In this document: positions 9,400 to 19,100 of the stretch, in pieces
How positions within the stretch are numbered: position 1 is the stretch's first letter
Layout of the letters: every line of letters begins with the position of its first letter
Assembly: GCA_016788425.1 (NCBI GenBank)
Contig: JAEURQ010000004.1
Coordinates: 594,213 to 658,212 of the forward strand
From: Chthonomonas sp.
Lineage (GTDB): Bacteria > Armatimonadota > Fimbriimonadia > Fimbriimonadales > Fimbriimonadaceae
Direction: 5' to 3'
DNA length: 64,000 nucleotides
Translations under genes and position numbers: made by a program
Notes under the pieces: generated by a model
What the model was told of the DNA's origin: nothing
The model's database searches: none
Seen by the model: the letters and a program-made list of their open reading frames with translations, nothing else

Positions 9400-9418
9400 G
9401 AAAAGGTGTCACCTTTTC
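9400..9418. promoter_or_regulatory. Palindrome upstream of rpoD (possible operator)
   Basis: Perfect odd palindrome GAAAAGGTG-T-CACCTTTTC, centred about 73 bases before the rpoD start. On the minus strand a possible promoter (TTGAAC, 18 bases, TAATGG) lies just upstream of it. The rest of 9337-9629 shows no convincing gene. No T-run follows that would make it a terminator for sucD. Confidence 0.5.
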
Positions 9419-9629
9419 CAATATCCCATTACTTTCTCCCCAAATTCAGGTTCAAGACCATGCAGTTTTCGTGCCAGAAGGCATGTTGCAGGGGGAGCTT
9501 GCGCGGTTGATCCTTCTCTAAGACGAAGCTTAGCGACGGATTGTTACACACAGCCCTTCAACATCCTGCTTAATGGTACGACATTTGCGGTTGAATCGCA
9601 AGAAAAGTGTCGAGAATATTAAAATTTTC

Positions 9630-10514
9630 TTACCGGCTGACGGCGGCCATCGATTCCTTGATCAGGTTCGGCACGTCGCTGGTGCGGTCGGCTACCTTGG
9701 CGCCGGCGTCGAGCAGGGCGCTCACCTTGCTTTCCGGCGTGCCCATGCCGCCCGAGATAATCGCTCCGGCGTGACCCATGCGCTTGCCGGGAGGAGCTGT
9801 GCGACCGCTGATGAAGCTCACGACCGGCTTGGTCATGTGCTCCTTAATGTAGGCCGCGCCCGCTTCCTCGTCGCTGCCGCCGATTTCGCCGACCATGACC
9901 ACGGCCTCCGTCGCCGGATCGTTCTGGAACATCTCCAGCACTTCAACAAATCGCGTGCCCGGGACGGGGTCGCCGCCGATGCCGACGCAAGTGGTTTGGC
10001 CGAGGCCAGCGCGGGTGAGTTCCCACACGATTTCGTAAGTAAGGGTGCCGCTGCGGCTGACCATGCCGATGGGGCCGGGGCTAAAAATGTGGCCGGGCAT
10101 AATGCCGAGTTTGCATTCACCGGGAGTAATGATGCCCGCGCAGTTTCCGCCCAGAAGTCGGCTGCGGCCGCGCGCATGCACCTTGTTCACGACCTTGACC
10201 ATGTCCTGGGTCGGAACGCCTTCGGTGATGAGGCAGATGAACGGCACGCCAGCATCTTCGAGTTCGAGCACCGAGTCGGCGGCAAAGGGCGCGGGGACAA
10301 AGACGATTGCCGTGTCGCAACCGGTGTCGCGCACGGCTTGCGCGGCGGAATCAAAAACCGGCACCCCGATGTGAGTGGTTCCGCCTTTGCCCGGCGTGAG
10401 CCCCGCCACGACATTGGTGCCGTAGGCGATCATTTGTTCGGTGTGATAAGTTCCTTCCCGACCGGTCATCCCGGCGACAATAACTCGTGAATCCCGGTTT
10501 ACGAGAACTGACAT
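9630..10514 (-). CDS. sucD: Succinate-CoA ligase (ADP-forming) alpha subunit
   Basis: Alpha subunit (294 aa) of the TCA-cycle enzyme that interconverts succinyl-CoA and succinate. It carries the CoA-binding Rossmann fold ([19 protein letters not shown]) and the phosphohistidine loop GHAGAII at about residue 248, plus the PGKGG motif. The partner beta subunit gene sucC, usually directly upstream, is not on either side here. The start is preceded by TAAACT eight bases upstream, in the loop of a six-base inverted repeat (CGCGGG / CCCGCG at 10516-10534). Confidence 0.95.
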   Translation of the reverse strand: MSVLVNRDSRVIVAGMTGREGTYHTEQMIAYGTNVVAGLTPGKGGTTHIGVPVFDSAAQAVRDTGCDTAIVFVPAPFAADSVLELEDAGVPFICLITEGVPTQDMVKVVNKVHARGRSRLLGGNCAGIITPGECKLGIMPGHIFSPGPIGMVSRSGTLTYEIVWELTRAGLGQTTCVGIGGDPVPGTRFVEVLEMFQNDPATEAVVMVGEIGGSDEEAGAAYIKEHMTKPVVSFISGRTAPPGKRMGHAGAIISGGMGTPESKVSALLDAGAKVADRTSDVPNLIKESMAAVSR

Positions 10515-10522
10515 ACGCGGGC

Positions 10523-10528
10523 AGTTTA
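10523..10528 (-). promoter_or_regulatory. -10 box of sucD
   Basis: TAAACT read on the minus strand, eight bases before the ATG, enclosed by the inverted repeat CGCGGG/CCCGCG. The remainder of 10529-10719 is GC-rich and shows no gene. Confidence 0.4.
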
Positions 10529-10719
10529 CCCGCGCTTAACCCTGAGCCCGACGAGGCGAAGGCGTAGCGCTGCGTTGGCGGCGCACGCCTCGCTTGCCCT
10601 GACTGGCGCGTCGCCCCTGAGCTCGAGCGACTCGCGGGGCAACGGTGTTCCAGAGAGAGAGGGTGGCGTGCCGAGCCGAGGGGGCCGGGGTCGCCGATGG
10701 TTCACGGTCTTGCATAGCA

Positions 10720-13236
10720 TCACGGAGCGAGAACGGCTTCCACATCAACCCGGCTCTGGAAAATGTTTTCCCAGGGGTCTATCAAGTCGCGTTCCGCGTT
10801 GAGAATTGACTTTATTGTAAACCTTCCGGGGTGACAAAGAGATAGGTCTTCCCACAAAATTGGCATACTTACCGGGGCATTTGGCACGGCCCGCACCGAG
10901 TAAGGGGCCGGCAACGTGCGCCCACGTCCATTTTGGTTGTAATCAAAGTACACCTTGTCCGGACGCTTCTCCTTGGACCACTCGATGGTGAACAAGTCGG
11001 GCCGAAGCTGGGTGACATGGGTGGCGAGCATCTGCGCAATGCCCTTGGTCGCCGCGAAATCGAGGTTCCGCACGATGGGCACGTAGACGTGCAGCCCACT
11101 ACGGCCACTGGTTTTGATGAAAGGAGTCATGCCAATGCCGACCAGCACTTCGTGCAGGAACGCCGCTCCTTCCTTGACCATTTCGAACCCGGCCACCGAC
11201 TTGCCCGGCGGGTCGAGGTCGAACACGATGAAGTCGGGATAGTTGAGGACGGATTGTTCGAGATTCGCCCGCGAAGTTGCAAAGTCGCGCGAACGCTTGC
11301 CGACCGGCTGCACCGATGAGTACCAGGCGTGCAGTTCTAACATGCCCATTTGCGCCAGCCAGAGCAAGGTCTCCAGGTTGTTGACCATCACAAACTTCGT
11401 CGCTTGCTCGTTGGTGTCCGACCAAATCTCCACCTGCTGCACGTAGTCGGGCGGCTCGTGTTGAAAGTGCTTTTGGTACACGCCGGGCGTGTCGATTCCA
11501 TCGGGGAATCGGATGAGGGTGAGCGGTCGCCCGGCAAAATGTCGCTGCGCGAGCGGCCAGATGCGGGCGAAGTAGGATAAGTACATGCCCTTGGTCGCGG
11601 GGGTGTCACCCGGCCAATTCACCTTGTTCAACTTCGTGACCGGAAGTTGGAAGTTGCCGTACTGCAGAGTTGTCTCGGTTACGCCCGATCCCAGCTGATC
11701 GATGAGTATGGTTTCGCGCGAAAGTTGCTCAACCTTGAGCATGCGGTCTTGCCGTTCGCGAAGGAATACGGGCTGACGCAGATGCTGGTTCGGACCCCAA
11801 TCCATAAAGCGAACCTCCACCCAAAGTCGAGGTTCGACCGCTTGAAACTGCTTTTCCTTGTCGCACGGGATGACCGGCTCGACGATCTTCGCTTCGTCCA
11901 AGATGCCGCGGAGTTCTTGCAGTTTCTCCTCGGTGAAGCCGGTGCCGACTGAGCCGACGTAGCGCAGTTGGCCGTCCTCGGCTTCCTCGGCGAGAAGCAG
12001 GGAACCGATCGAGCTTGCGCGTCCGCGTTCGCCAAACGCGTATCCGACAACCACGAATTCGCCGCTGAGGTAGCTCTTCACCTTGAGCCAATCGGGCGTT
12101 CGGACCCCCGGTTGATAGCGAGACGAGAGCCGCTTGCCGACCACGCCTTCGAATCCGAACTGCATGGCCAGCTTAAAGGCGACGTCCGAGGGTCCGGGCA
12201 AGGGGTCCATGCGCCGAAGCGGGCTCCGGAACGCCCACTGGTCCAGCCGTGCGATGCGCTCGCCGAGCGGCAGATTGAGCAAGCTTTCGTGGTTGGACTG
12301 CAACATGTCGAACACACAAAACTCGATGTTGGCGAGCGATCGCCCCGCCGAAGAGCGGTTGATGTACTGCATGAGCGTGGCGAAGTTGGGCGCGCCCCGC
12401 TCGTCGTAGTAAACAATCTCGCCGTCCAAGACAAAGGTCTCGGCGGGCAAACGCCGAAGCGCCTCGACCAAATGCGGAAACGCGGCGCTCAGGTTCGCGC
12501 CATTGCGGGTGAACAGGTCTACCTGCTGATAGTTGCGTACCGCGATGCAGCGCACGCCATCGAGCTTAATTTCGAACGTCCAATCATCGCCGCCAAACTT
12601 GGCCACATCGTCGCCGATGGTCTTGGTGAGTTCCTGAAGCAGCATCGGCTTGAGATAGCGCGCGCTTTCTTGCCTGGATCGCACCGAGCCCGGCAGGGCG
12701 AGGATGTCGAAGTCGCACGCAAACTCGTCGCGGTGCTTTAGGAGCAGCCAGTGGTTGGGGCCGCCCGAGGTCTTGACCAAGGCGAAGCTTCCGCGTAGCT
12801 TGTAGCCACGCAGAGTGACGCTGATCTTGCCGTCTTTCAGTTGCTGCGCGAGTAGCGCATCCCCCTTTTCCCGGTCCAATTCGGTGGTGCCGTCATCCGC
12901 CTCGGGGTAGATGTCGCCGGTGTCCCAGATGATCACCTCGCCACCGCCGTATTGATCCTTCGGAATGGCGCCTTCGAAATCGCCATACGCCAGCGGGTGA
13001 TCTTCCACGCGCACGGCCAGCTTCTTGTCGTCGGGGTTCAGGCTGGGGCCCTTTGGCACCGCCCAACTGAGCAAAACGCCACCGCACTCCAAGCGAAAGT
13101 CGTAGTGCAGGTTAGTCGCGTGGTGCAACTGGATGACGAATCGCAGGTGCTCGGCGGGTTCCGCGAAGCTGGAATCGGTCGGTTCGGGTGTACGATCAAA
13201 GTTTCGTTTGCGTACGTATTCGTCGAGCGGCGGCAT
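10720..13236 (-). CDS. ligD: Bacterial NHEJ DNA ligase LigD (PE-Lig-Pol)
   Basis: Multifunctional end-joining enzyme of 838 residues. Domain order is 3'-phosphoesterase (about 25-150; HHATNLHYDFRLE and the DHPLAYGDFEGAIP block), ATP-dependent ligase (about 195-500; nucleophile lysine in EIKLDGVR near 224, then DGEIVYYD and EGVVGKR), and a C-terminal AEP-type primase/polymerase (about 540-838; FDLDPPG, SGRSGLHVYVP). This is the Pseudomonas-type order rather than the mycobacterial Pol-PE-Lig. The start at MPPLDEYV is chosen because the longer frame runs into divergent ku. Only 18 bases separate the two start codons. Confidence 0.95.
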   Translation of the reverse strand: MPPLDEYVRKRNFDRTPEPTDSSFAEPAEHLRFVIQLHHATNLHYDFRLECGGVLLSWAVPKGPSLNPDDKKLAVRVEDHPLAYGDFEGAIPKDQYGGGEVIIWDTGDIYPEADDGTTELDREKGDALLAQQLKDGKISVTLRGYKLRGSFALVKTSGGPNHWLLLKHRDEFACDFDILALPGSVRSRQESARYLKPMLLQELTKTIGDDVAKFGGDDWTFEIKLDGVRCIAVRNYQQVDLFTRNGANLSAAFPHLVEALRRLPAETFVLDGEIVYYDERGAPNFATLMQYINRSSAGRSLANIEFCVFDMLQSNHESLLNLPLGERIARLDQWAFRSPLRRMDPLPGPSDVAFKLAMQFGFEGVVGKRLSSRYQPGVRTPDWLKVKSYLSGEFVVVGYAFGERGRASSIGSLLLAEEAEDGQLRYVGSVGTGFTEEKLQELRGILDEAKIVEPVIPCDKEKQFQAVEPRLWVEVRFMDWGPNQHLRQPVFLRERQDRMLKVEQLSRETILIDQLGSGVTETTLQYGNFQLPVTKLNKVNWPGDTPATKGMYLSYFARIWPLAQRHFAGRPLTLIRFPDGIDTPGVYQKHFQHEPPDYVQQVEIWSDTNEQATKFVMVNNLETLLWLAQMGMLELHAWYSSVQPVGKRSRDFATSRANLEQSVLNYPDFIVFDLDPPGKSVAGFEMVKEGAAFLHEVLVGIGMTPFIKTSGRSGLHVYVPIVRNLDFAATKGIAQMLATHVTQLRPDLFTIEWSKEKRPDKVYFDYNQNGRGRTLPAPYSVRAVPNAPVSMPILWEDLSLCHPGRFTIKSILNAERDLIDPWENIFQSRVDVEAVLAP

Positions 13237-13254
13237 TAGCGTTACAATACCGGT
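13237..13254. promoter_or_regulatory. Shared two-way -10 element of ligD and ku
   Basis: The 18-base gap contains TACAATA. Read rightwards, TACAAT (13243-13248) ends six bases before the ku ATG; read leftwards, TATTGT (13249-13244) ends seven bases before the ligD ATG. Both transcripts would be leaderless. No strong -35 is visible on either side. Confidence 0.6.
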
Positions 13255-14037
13255 ATGGCTCGAGCAATTTGGAATGGCGTGATCGCGTTTGGGATGGTGA
13301 GCATCCCCGTCGGCGTGGCGCCGGCCACCGGCGACAAGGATCTCGCCTTTAATCAACTGCACACCAAGTGCAATGGTCGCATTAAGCTGCAGAAGTTCTG
13401 CCCGACGTGCAACGTGGTGGTTCCTGCCGACGAGATCGTCAAGGGGTACGAGTTTGCCAAGGGCCAGTACGTGGTGATGAACCCCGAGGACTTTGAAAAC
13501 CTGCCCATTGCGAGCTCGCGCCGCATCGAGATTGTCGCGTTCGTGGACGCGGCTCAGATCGACCCCGTGTACTTCGACAAGACCTACTACCTGGAGCCGA
13601 GTGACCTCGGCAAAAAGCCCTTTGCGCTGCTGTTTAAGGCGCTGAGTAGCAAGGGTGCCACCGCCGTGGGTAAGGTCGCCATCCGCCAAAAGGAAGTGCT
13701 TTGCCTGCTCCGCCCAACCGAATATGGCATCGTGCTGGAGACGCTGTTCTGGCCGGACGAGATTCGGGAGCGCGTGGCGTTCAATGCCTCATCTGAGCAG
13801 GTGAGCGATATCGAGCTTCAGATGGCGCAGGGGCTCATTGACTTGCTGTACGGCGAGTTCACGCCCGAAAAGTACACCGACGAATATCGCGCTGAGCTGA
13901 TCCGCCGCATCGAGATCAAGCAAACCGGTGGCCAGATCGTCTCGCCGCAGATCGTCGAGACCGGCGAGAAAGTGCTCAACCTCATGGATGCGCTCAAGGC
14001 AAGCCTGGAAGCTCAAAAGAACAAGAGCACAGGCTAA
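13255..14037 (+). CDS. ku: Non-homologous end-joining protein Ku
   Basis: Homodimeric ring that loads on double-strand DNA ends and recruits LigD. The 260-residue protein begins MARAIWNGVIAFGMVSIPVGV, the classic N-terminus, and contains the ELCPxC-like segment FCPTCNVVV, the LPTEY-like LRPTEYGIVLETLFW, and the C-terminal block EYRAELIRRIEIK. The short tail (KASLEAQKNKSTG) is modestly basic. Gene order head to head with ligD supports a functional NHEJ pair. A strong terminator follows. Confidence 0.96.
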   Translation: MARAIWNGVIAFGMVSIPVGVAPATGDKDLAFNQLHTKCNGRIKLQKFCPTCNVVVPADEIVKGYEFAKGQYVVMNPEDFENLPIASSRRIEIVAFVDAAQIDPVYFDKTYYLEPSDLGKKPFALLFKALSSKGATAVGKVAIRQKEVLCLLRPTEYGIVLETLFWPDEIRERVAFNASSEQVSDIELQMAQGLIDLLYGEFTPEKYTDEYRAELIRRIEIKQTGGQIVSPQIVETGEKVLNLMDALKASLEAQKNKSTG

Positions 14038-14040
14038 ACA

Positions 14041-14078
14041 AAAATCTCCCGCTCGCAGTGAGCGGGAGATTTTTTGTC
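14041..14078. terminator. Bidirectional intrinsic terminator
   Basis: AATCTCCCGCTC, a short loop, then GAGCGGGAGATT, flanked by an A-run and a T-run, between the convergent ku and response regulator genes. Confidence 0.9.
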
Positions 14079-14093
14079 TAAAATTGGACGATC

Positions 14094-14498
14094 CTAGAGA
14101 TCGTAGCGCTTGGGGCCGTCGGCGTTACTGTTGCCTTGGCTCAGGCGCTTGACAAACGTCAGCAATTCCTGCGGGTTAAACGGCTTGGTCAGGTACATGT
14201 CGGCTCCGTAGTGGTAGCCCTCAAACACGTCCTTATCCTGGGCTTTGGCGGTGAGCATAATCACCGGGAGGTCGGCGGTATCTGGCTCGCGGCGCAGATT
14301 CTTGAGGACCTCAAACCCATCCATGTAGGGCATCATGACGTCAAGCACGACCATGTCGGGCTTTTCGGCGCGGATCTTTTCGAGTCCGTCCTTTCCATCA
14401 TAAGCGGTTACAACCGTATAGCCTGCCTTCTCCAGATTGACCTGGATCAGGCGGACAATATTTCGCTCATCGTCACAAACAAGTACCTTCGTTGGCAT
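14094..14498 (-). CDS. Single-domain response regulator (CheY-like)
   Basis: A 134-residue receiver domain with no output domain. It has the acidic pair DD at 9-10, the phosphoacceptor Asp in VVLDVMMPYMDG (about residue 53), the T in IMLTAK and the conserved K in YLTKPFNP. A purine-rich AAAGGAGC lies about 12 bases before the ATG. No kinase is adjacent; a second receiver protein lies 80 bases upstream on the same strand. Partner and output cannot be told from sequence. Confidence 0.9.
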   Translation of the reverse strand: MPTKVLVCDDERNIVRLIQVNLEKAGYTVVTAYDGKDGLEKIRAEKPDMVVLDVMMPYMDGFEVLKNLRREPDTADLPVIMLTAKAQDKDVFEGYHYGADMYLTKPFNPQELLTFVKRLSQGNSNADGPKRYDL

Positions 14499-14578
14499 CG
14501 GAAATCGAAAGCTCCTTTAGCTTGATCAATATCCTACCTTAGGTTTACCGAAAGTGGGAGGCGGGGAGCAAAAAAGGC

Positions 14579-14941
14579 TCACAGAGGTGTGAGTTCTCGG
14601 GGATCGTACGGCTTGATGAGATAGCGGTTGGCGAGTTCCTGGCACTGGTGATAGGCCGGGCAGTCGTCGGTTTGGGTGCTCGTCACGGTCACCGGTAAGT
14701 TCTGAAGCGCGGCATCGCTGCGGATGGTTTTCAGCACTTCGAGGCCATCCATGCGCGGCATGATGAGGTCGAGCACCACATGATCGGGCACCACGTGCCG
14801 AATCAAGTCGAGTCCGCTTTCGCCATCGTGAGCGACATGGACGGTCGCGCCGTGGCTCTCCAAAAATCGCTGAGCCATTTTCGCCAGCGCGGGTTCGTCT
14901 TCACAAACCACCACGACTTTTCCTTGCCAGATCATATCCAT
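14579..14941 (-). CDS. Single-domain response regulator
   Basis: Receiver domain of 120 residues: acidic residues E-D-E at 14-16, phosphoacceptor Asp in VVLDLIMPRMDG (about residue 58), and K in YLIKPYDP. The loop normally holding T/S-A reads VTSTQTDDCPAYHQC, which is atypical and contains two cysteines. The ATG at 14941 is preceded by AGGAGC at good spacing, which decides it against a longer frame that starts at 15043. Same orientation as the neighbouring receiver gene, with separate untranslated sequence between them. Confidence 0.85.
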   Translation of the reverse strand: MDMIWQGKVVVVCEDEPALAKMAQRFLESHGATVHVAHDGESGLDLIRHVVPDHVVLDLIMPRMDGLEVLKTIRSDAALQNLPVTVTSTQTDDCPAYHQCQELANRYLIKPYDPRELTPL

Positions 14942-15004
14942 CGTTTTGCTCCTGCCCATTTCTACGCGGTCGCCAGGCGAGCCCCGGACCAAAGTCCGCT
15001 CGGG

Positions 15005-15010
15005 TACCTT
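15005..15010 (+). promoter_or_regulatory. Leaderless -10 box of the FAH-like gene
   Basis: TACCTT followed by six bases (GGAATC) and then ATG at 15017; no Shine-Dalgarno sequence. Confidence 0.5.
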
Positions 15011-15016
15011 GGAATC

Positions 15017-15697
15017 ATGAACCTGTGCCGCTTTGCCCTCCACGATTCGCCGGAGGTGGCCCGCTCAGGAATCTTCCACGAGAACCGAGTTTATGAAACC
15101 GATGGCGAGAAAGCGATCGGGATTCACGACCTTAGCAAGTTGGCTCTGCTTCCACCGATTGTGACTTCGCCCAGTGTTCGATTGTTCGGCAAAACTGCCC
15201 ACGATTCGGCGGGTTACCACTACGTAAACCCATCGGCCATGCAAGGGCCGCTGGGTCAACTTGGACTTCCGGCGGGTTTCGCCGGGCTCAACATCCGCTG
15301 GGCCGCCGTGGTCGGCGAAGCCGCCGAGGCGTTGGACGCGGGCGAGGCGGCGCCGCATATCTTGGCTTACACCCTGTTGGTCAACGTGTTCACCGAACCG
15401 TTTGGCGACGACTTTCCGTTCGCGTGCGGGCCGTTCCTCTTTACGCCGGACGTGCTGGACTTTTCGAAGCCGATTGCCGCCGAGGTGAAGGTGGGCGACC
15501 AGGTGTTGAATCTGCAGATGCCGCTGCCCACCCTGCACGAAGAGTTATCGGTCGCCTCGCAAACGCGGTTTATCTTGCCCGGCGACCTCATCGCCGGACG
15601 CCCGCTCCCCTTTGAGTGGGGCGCCACGCCGGCCGCCGGACAGCAACTCAGCGCGCGCCTCGGCGACCTCACGCCGCTCGTCGTTCACCTCACCTAG
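15017..15697 (+). CDS. Fumarylacetoacetate hydrolase (FAH)-fold protein
   Basis: A 226-residue protein whose layout follows the FAH family: an N-terminal segment, ALLPPIVTSPSVRLFGKTAHD (like the xxPxxPSKIxxxGxNYxxH entry), the second strand RWAAVVGEAAEAL, the helix HILAYTLLVNVF, and a terminal FILPGDLIAG block. Family enzymes cleave C-C bonds or decarboxylate oxaloacetate-like acids with Mg2+. The usual ExE metal-ligand motif before the AVVIG strand reads NIRW here, so catalysis is doubtful. It converges with the carboxypeptidase gene and the two share a CTAG that forms both stops. Confidence 0.65.
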   Translation: MNLCRFALHDSPEVARSGIFHENRVYETDGEKAIGIHDLSKLALLPPIVTSPSVRLFGKTAHDSAGYHYVNPSAMQGPLGQLGLPAGFAGLNIRWAAVVGEAAEALDAGEAAPHILAYTLLVNVFTEPFGDDFPFACGPFLFTPDVLDFSKPIAAEVKVGDQVLNLQMPLPTLHEELSVASQTRFILPGDLIAGRPLPFEWGATPAAGQQLSARLGDLTPLVVHLT

Positions 15698-17151
15698 CGC
15701 GTCATCGCACGGCGCATGAAATCGTTCACGTCGAGCATCAGCTTCTTGCGGCTGCCGTCGTGCAGATACATCATGTGGCCGGCTTCGTAGTACGTGAACT
15801 CGATGTTCTTGCGGAGCCTTGCGTCAAGTGGCGCTTGGTACACACCAAACTCACACGCCGCGAACGGCGTGGCGAAATCGTAGTAGCCGTTCACGTACAT
15901 CACGCGCATGAAGGGGTTCTTCACCATCGCCTGGCGCAACGCCTCGCTGGTGTCGGCGATGCCGTTACCGAAATTCCACGGCCCGCTCAGGCCCTCGCCA
16001 AGCACGTAGTACTTGAGGTCGGTTTGGTAGCCGAGCTCGTTGCGGAGATAGTCGTTCCAAGTCGCCGTGAAGGGCGGCGTGATGTCCGTGTTCGAAGCAT
16101 CGTAGTCGGCGCTGGCTTGAGCGCCCGATCGCTGATAGCCGGTGAAGCGGCCGTCGAGCCGTCCGACGCTCAGGCGTTGATCGCGGAGCAATTCGCCCCA
16201 GAATTGGCCAAGGGTCACGCGGCCATCCACCTTGCGTACGAAGTCGAGACTGAGCCCGGTGAACTTGGCGACGCCTTCATTCACTTCGGCTTGCTCCTTG
16301 GCGGTCATGGACCAGCCCTTGCCGTACATCGGAATCAGGGTCGAATACATCCAGGCGCGGGCCTCATCTGCCACCTCCTTGACGGACTTCTTTTGCATCG
16401 CCGGCGAAAGGCGCTTGTGGTACCAGGCGGTGGCGGCCATGCTCGGCAGGTTCAGCGCGATAGGTATCGGGTTAGAATTATCGCTGCGCACGGTGCCGTA
16501 GTTGGTGAGCGTACTGACCATGACGATGCCGTTGACGGCGATTCCGTTATCCACCAGCCAGTTGCTCACGCCCGCCGCGCGGAAGGTGCCATAGCTCTCG
16601 CCGAGCAGAAAAATGGGCGAAAGCCAGCGGTCGTTTTCGCCGAGGAAACTGCGGATGAACTCGCCGACCGAGGCGATGTCTTCTTGCACGCCCCAAAATC
16701 GCGTGCCGAGTTCGGGTCGAGCAGGGCGACCAAGGCCGGTGCCGACGGGATCGACGCAAACAAAGTCGCTGGTCGGGAGCAGGCTCTCCTCGTTGGTGAC
16801 GAGGTTGAACGGGGGTTGCGGCATGAAGCCTTCGGGCGACTTCATCGCCACGCGCTTGGGTCCGACCATGCCCATGTGCAGCCAAATGCTCGCCGAGCCG
16901 GGGCCGCCGTTCCAGACAAAGGTGATCGGGCGACCGGTTTTGCCGGGCATTCGGTAGTAGGTGTAGCCGATGTGGCCCTCGGTTTCGCCGTTGCGATTTT
17001 TGATCGGCATGCGCCCGACCTTTGTTTCGTAATCCAAGGTTTTTCCGCCGATGACGATGCGGTGCTGTTTGGTGACAGTGGTTTCGGCAGCGGTTTGGGC
17101 GAGGCCGTGGGCGGCGAGAAGGGAAGCGAAAGCAAGGGCAAAAAGACGCAT
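15694..17151 (-). CDS. Secreted serine carboxypeptidase, S10 family
   Basis: Exported peptidase of 485 residues. An N-terminal signal peptide (MRLFALAFASLLAAHGLAQ) is clear. The oxyanion segment WNGGPGSAS, nucleophile Ser186 in GESYG, the Asp in VNGYYDFATPF and the His in EAGHMMYLH form the S10 triad. The family removes C-terminal residues at acid pH; bacterial members are common in soil and acid-tolerant bacteria. The gene overlaps the convergent FAH-like gene by four bases and diverges from the tRNA-fMet promoter. Confidence 0.92.
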   Translation of the reverse strand: MRLFALAFASLLAAHGLAQTAAETTVTKQHRIVIGGKTLDYETKVGRMPIKNRNGETEGHIGYTYYRMPGKTGRPITFVWNGGPGSASIWLHMGMVGPKRVAMKSPEGFMPQPPFNLVTNEESLLPTSDFVCVDPVGTGLGRPARPELGTRFWGVQEDIASVGEFIRSFLGENDRWLSPIFLLGESYGTFRAAGVSNWLVDNGIAVNGIVMVSTLTNYGTVRSDNSNPIPIALNLPSMAATAWYHKRLSPAMQKKSVKEVADEARAWMYSTLIPMYGKGWSMTAKEQAEVNEGVAKFTGLSLDFVRKVDGRVTLGQFWGELLRDQRLSVGRLDGRFTGYQRSGAQASADYDASNTDITPPFTATWNDYLRNELGYQTDLKYYVLGEGLSGPWNFGNGIADTSEALRQAMVKNPFMRVMYVNGYYDFATPFAACEFGVYQAPLDARLRKNIEFTYYEAGHMMYLHDGSRKKLMLDVNDFMRRAMTR

Positions 17152-17214
17152 ACTAGCCTCGTTTTACCCAGCGGTCTGCGGTTGGCGGCGCGCGTCCTAG
17201 CAACGTCCAACCCC

Positions 17215-17243
17215 TTGACAGCGCGTCGTGGGTCGGGTATCGT
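17215..17243 (+). promoter_or_regulatory. Promoter of tRNA-fMet
   Basis: TTGACA (17215-17220), 17 bases, TATCGT (17238-17243); the tRNA begins 12 bases later. Confidence 0.75.
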
Positions 17244-17254
17244 TTCCTTGTTAC

Positions 17255-18808
<1,554 letters not shown>

Positions 18809-19031
18809 TGGCAGGGCTCCGTTTGTTCAAGACTCGTCATGTCTGTCGAATGCTCACCTGTTTTTTTCATTTTCTTCATCGCTGAAAACCCTATCGTTCT
18901 GGGGCTTGGTCTTTCGCACAGCTACCTGATGTTTCCTTTACTCACCACTTGAATTCGGATTGATTTACGAGCAGTCTCCGTCCGTTTTCGGTCGGAATTC
19001 TGGGTTAAGTCGAGAAATCTTTGACATCATC

Positions 19032-19060
19032 CAGGTTCAGAGCGCAACGATTTGAACCTG
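19032..19060. repeat. Inverted repeat in the recombinase upstream region
   Basis: CAGGTTCA (19032-19039) and TGAACCTG (19053-19060), perfect eight-base arms with a 13-base spacer. It lies in the 292-base gap 18809-19100 between ardC and the recombinase gene; I see no gene in that gap. Could be an operator for the recombinase or a structured 3' end of the ardC message. Confidence 0.35.
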
Positions 19061-19100
19061 ATAAGCGCTTGAAAGCACCAAAACTCTCGACTTGGATTGT

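Noticed and set aside
9337..9629. A small gene between sucD and rpoD
   Set aside because: No frame has both a start signal and a recognisable or well-mixed product; the region looks regulatory.
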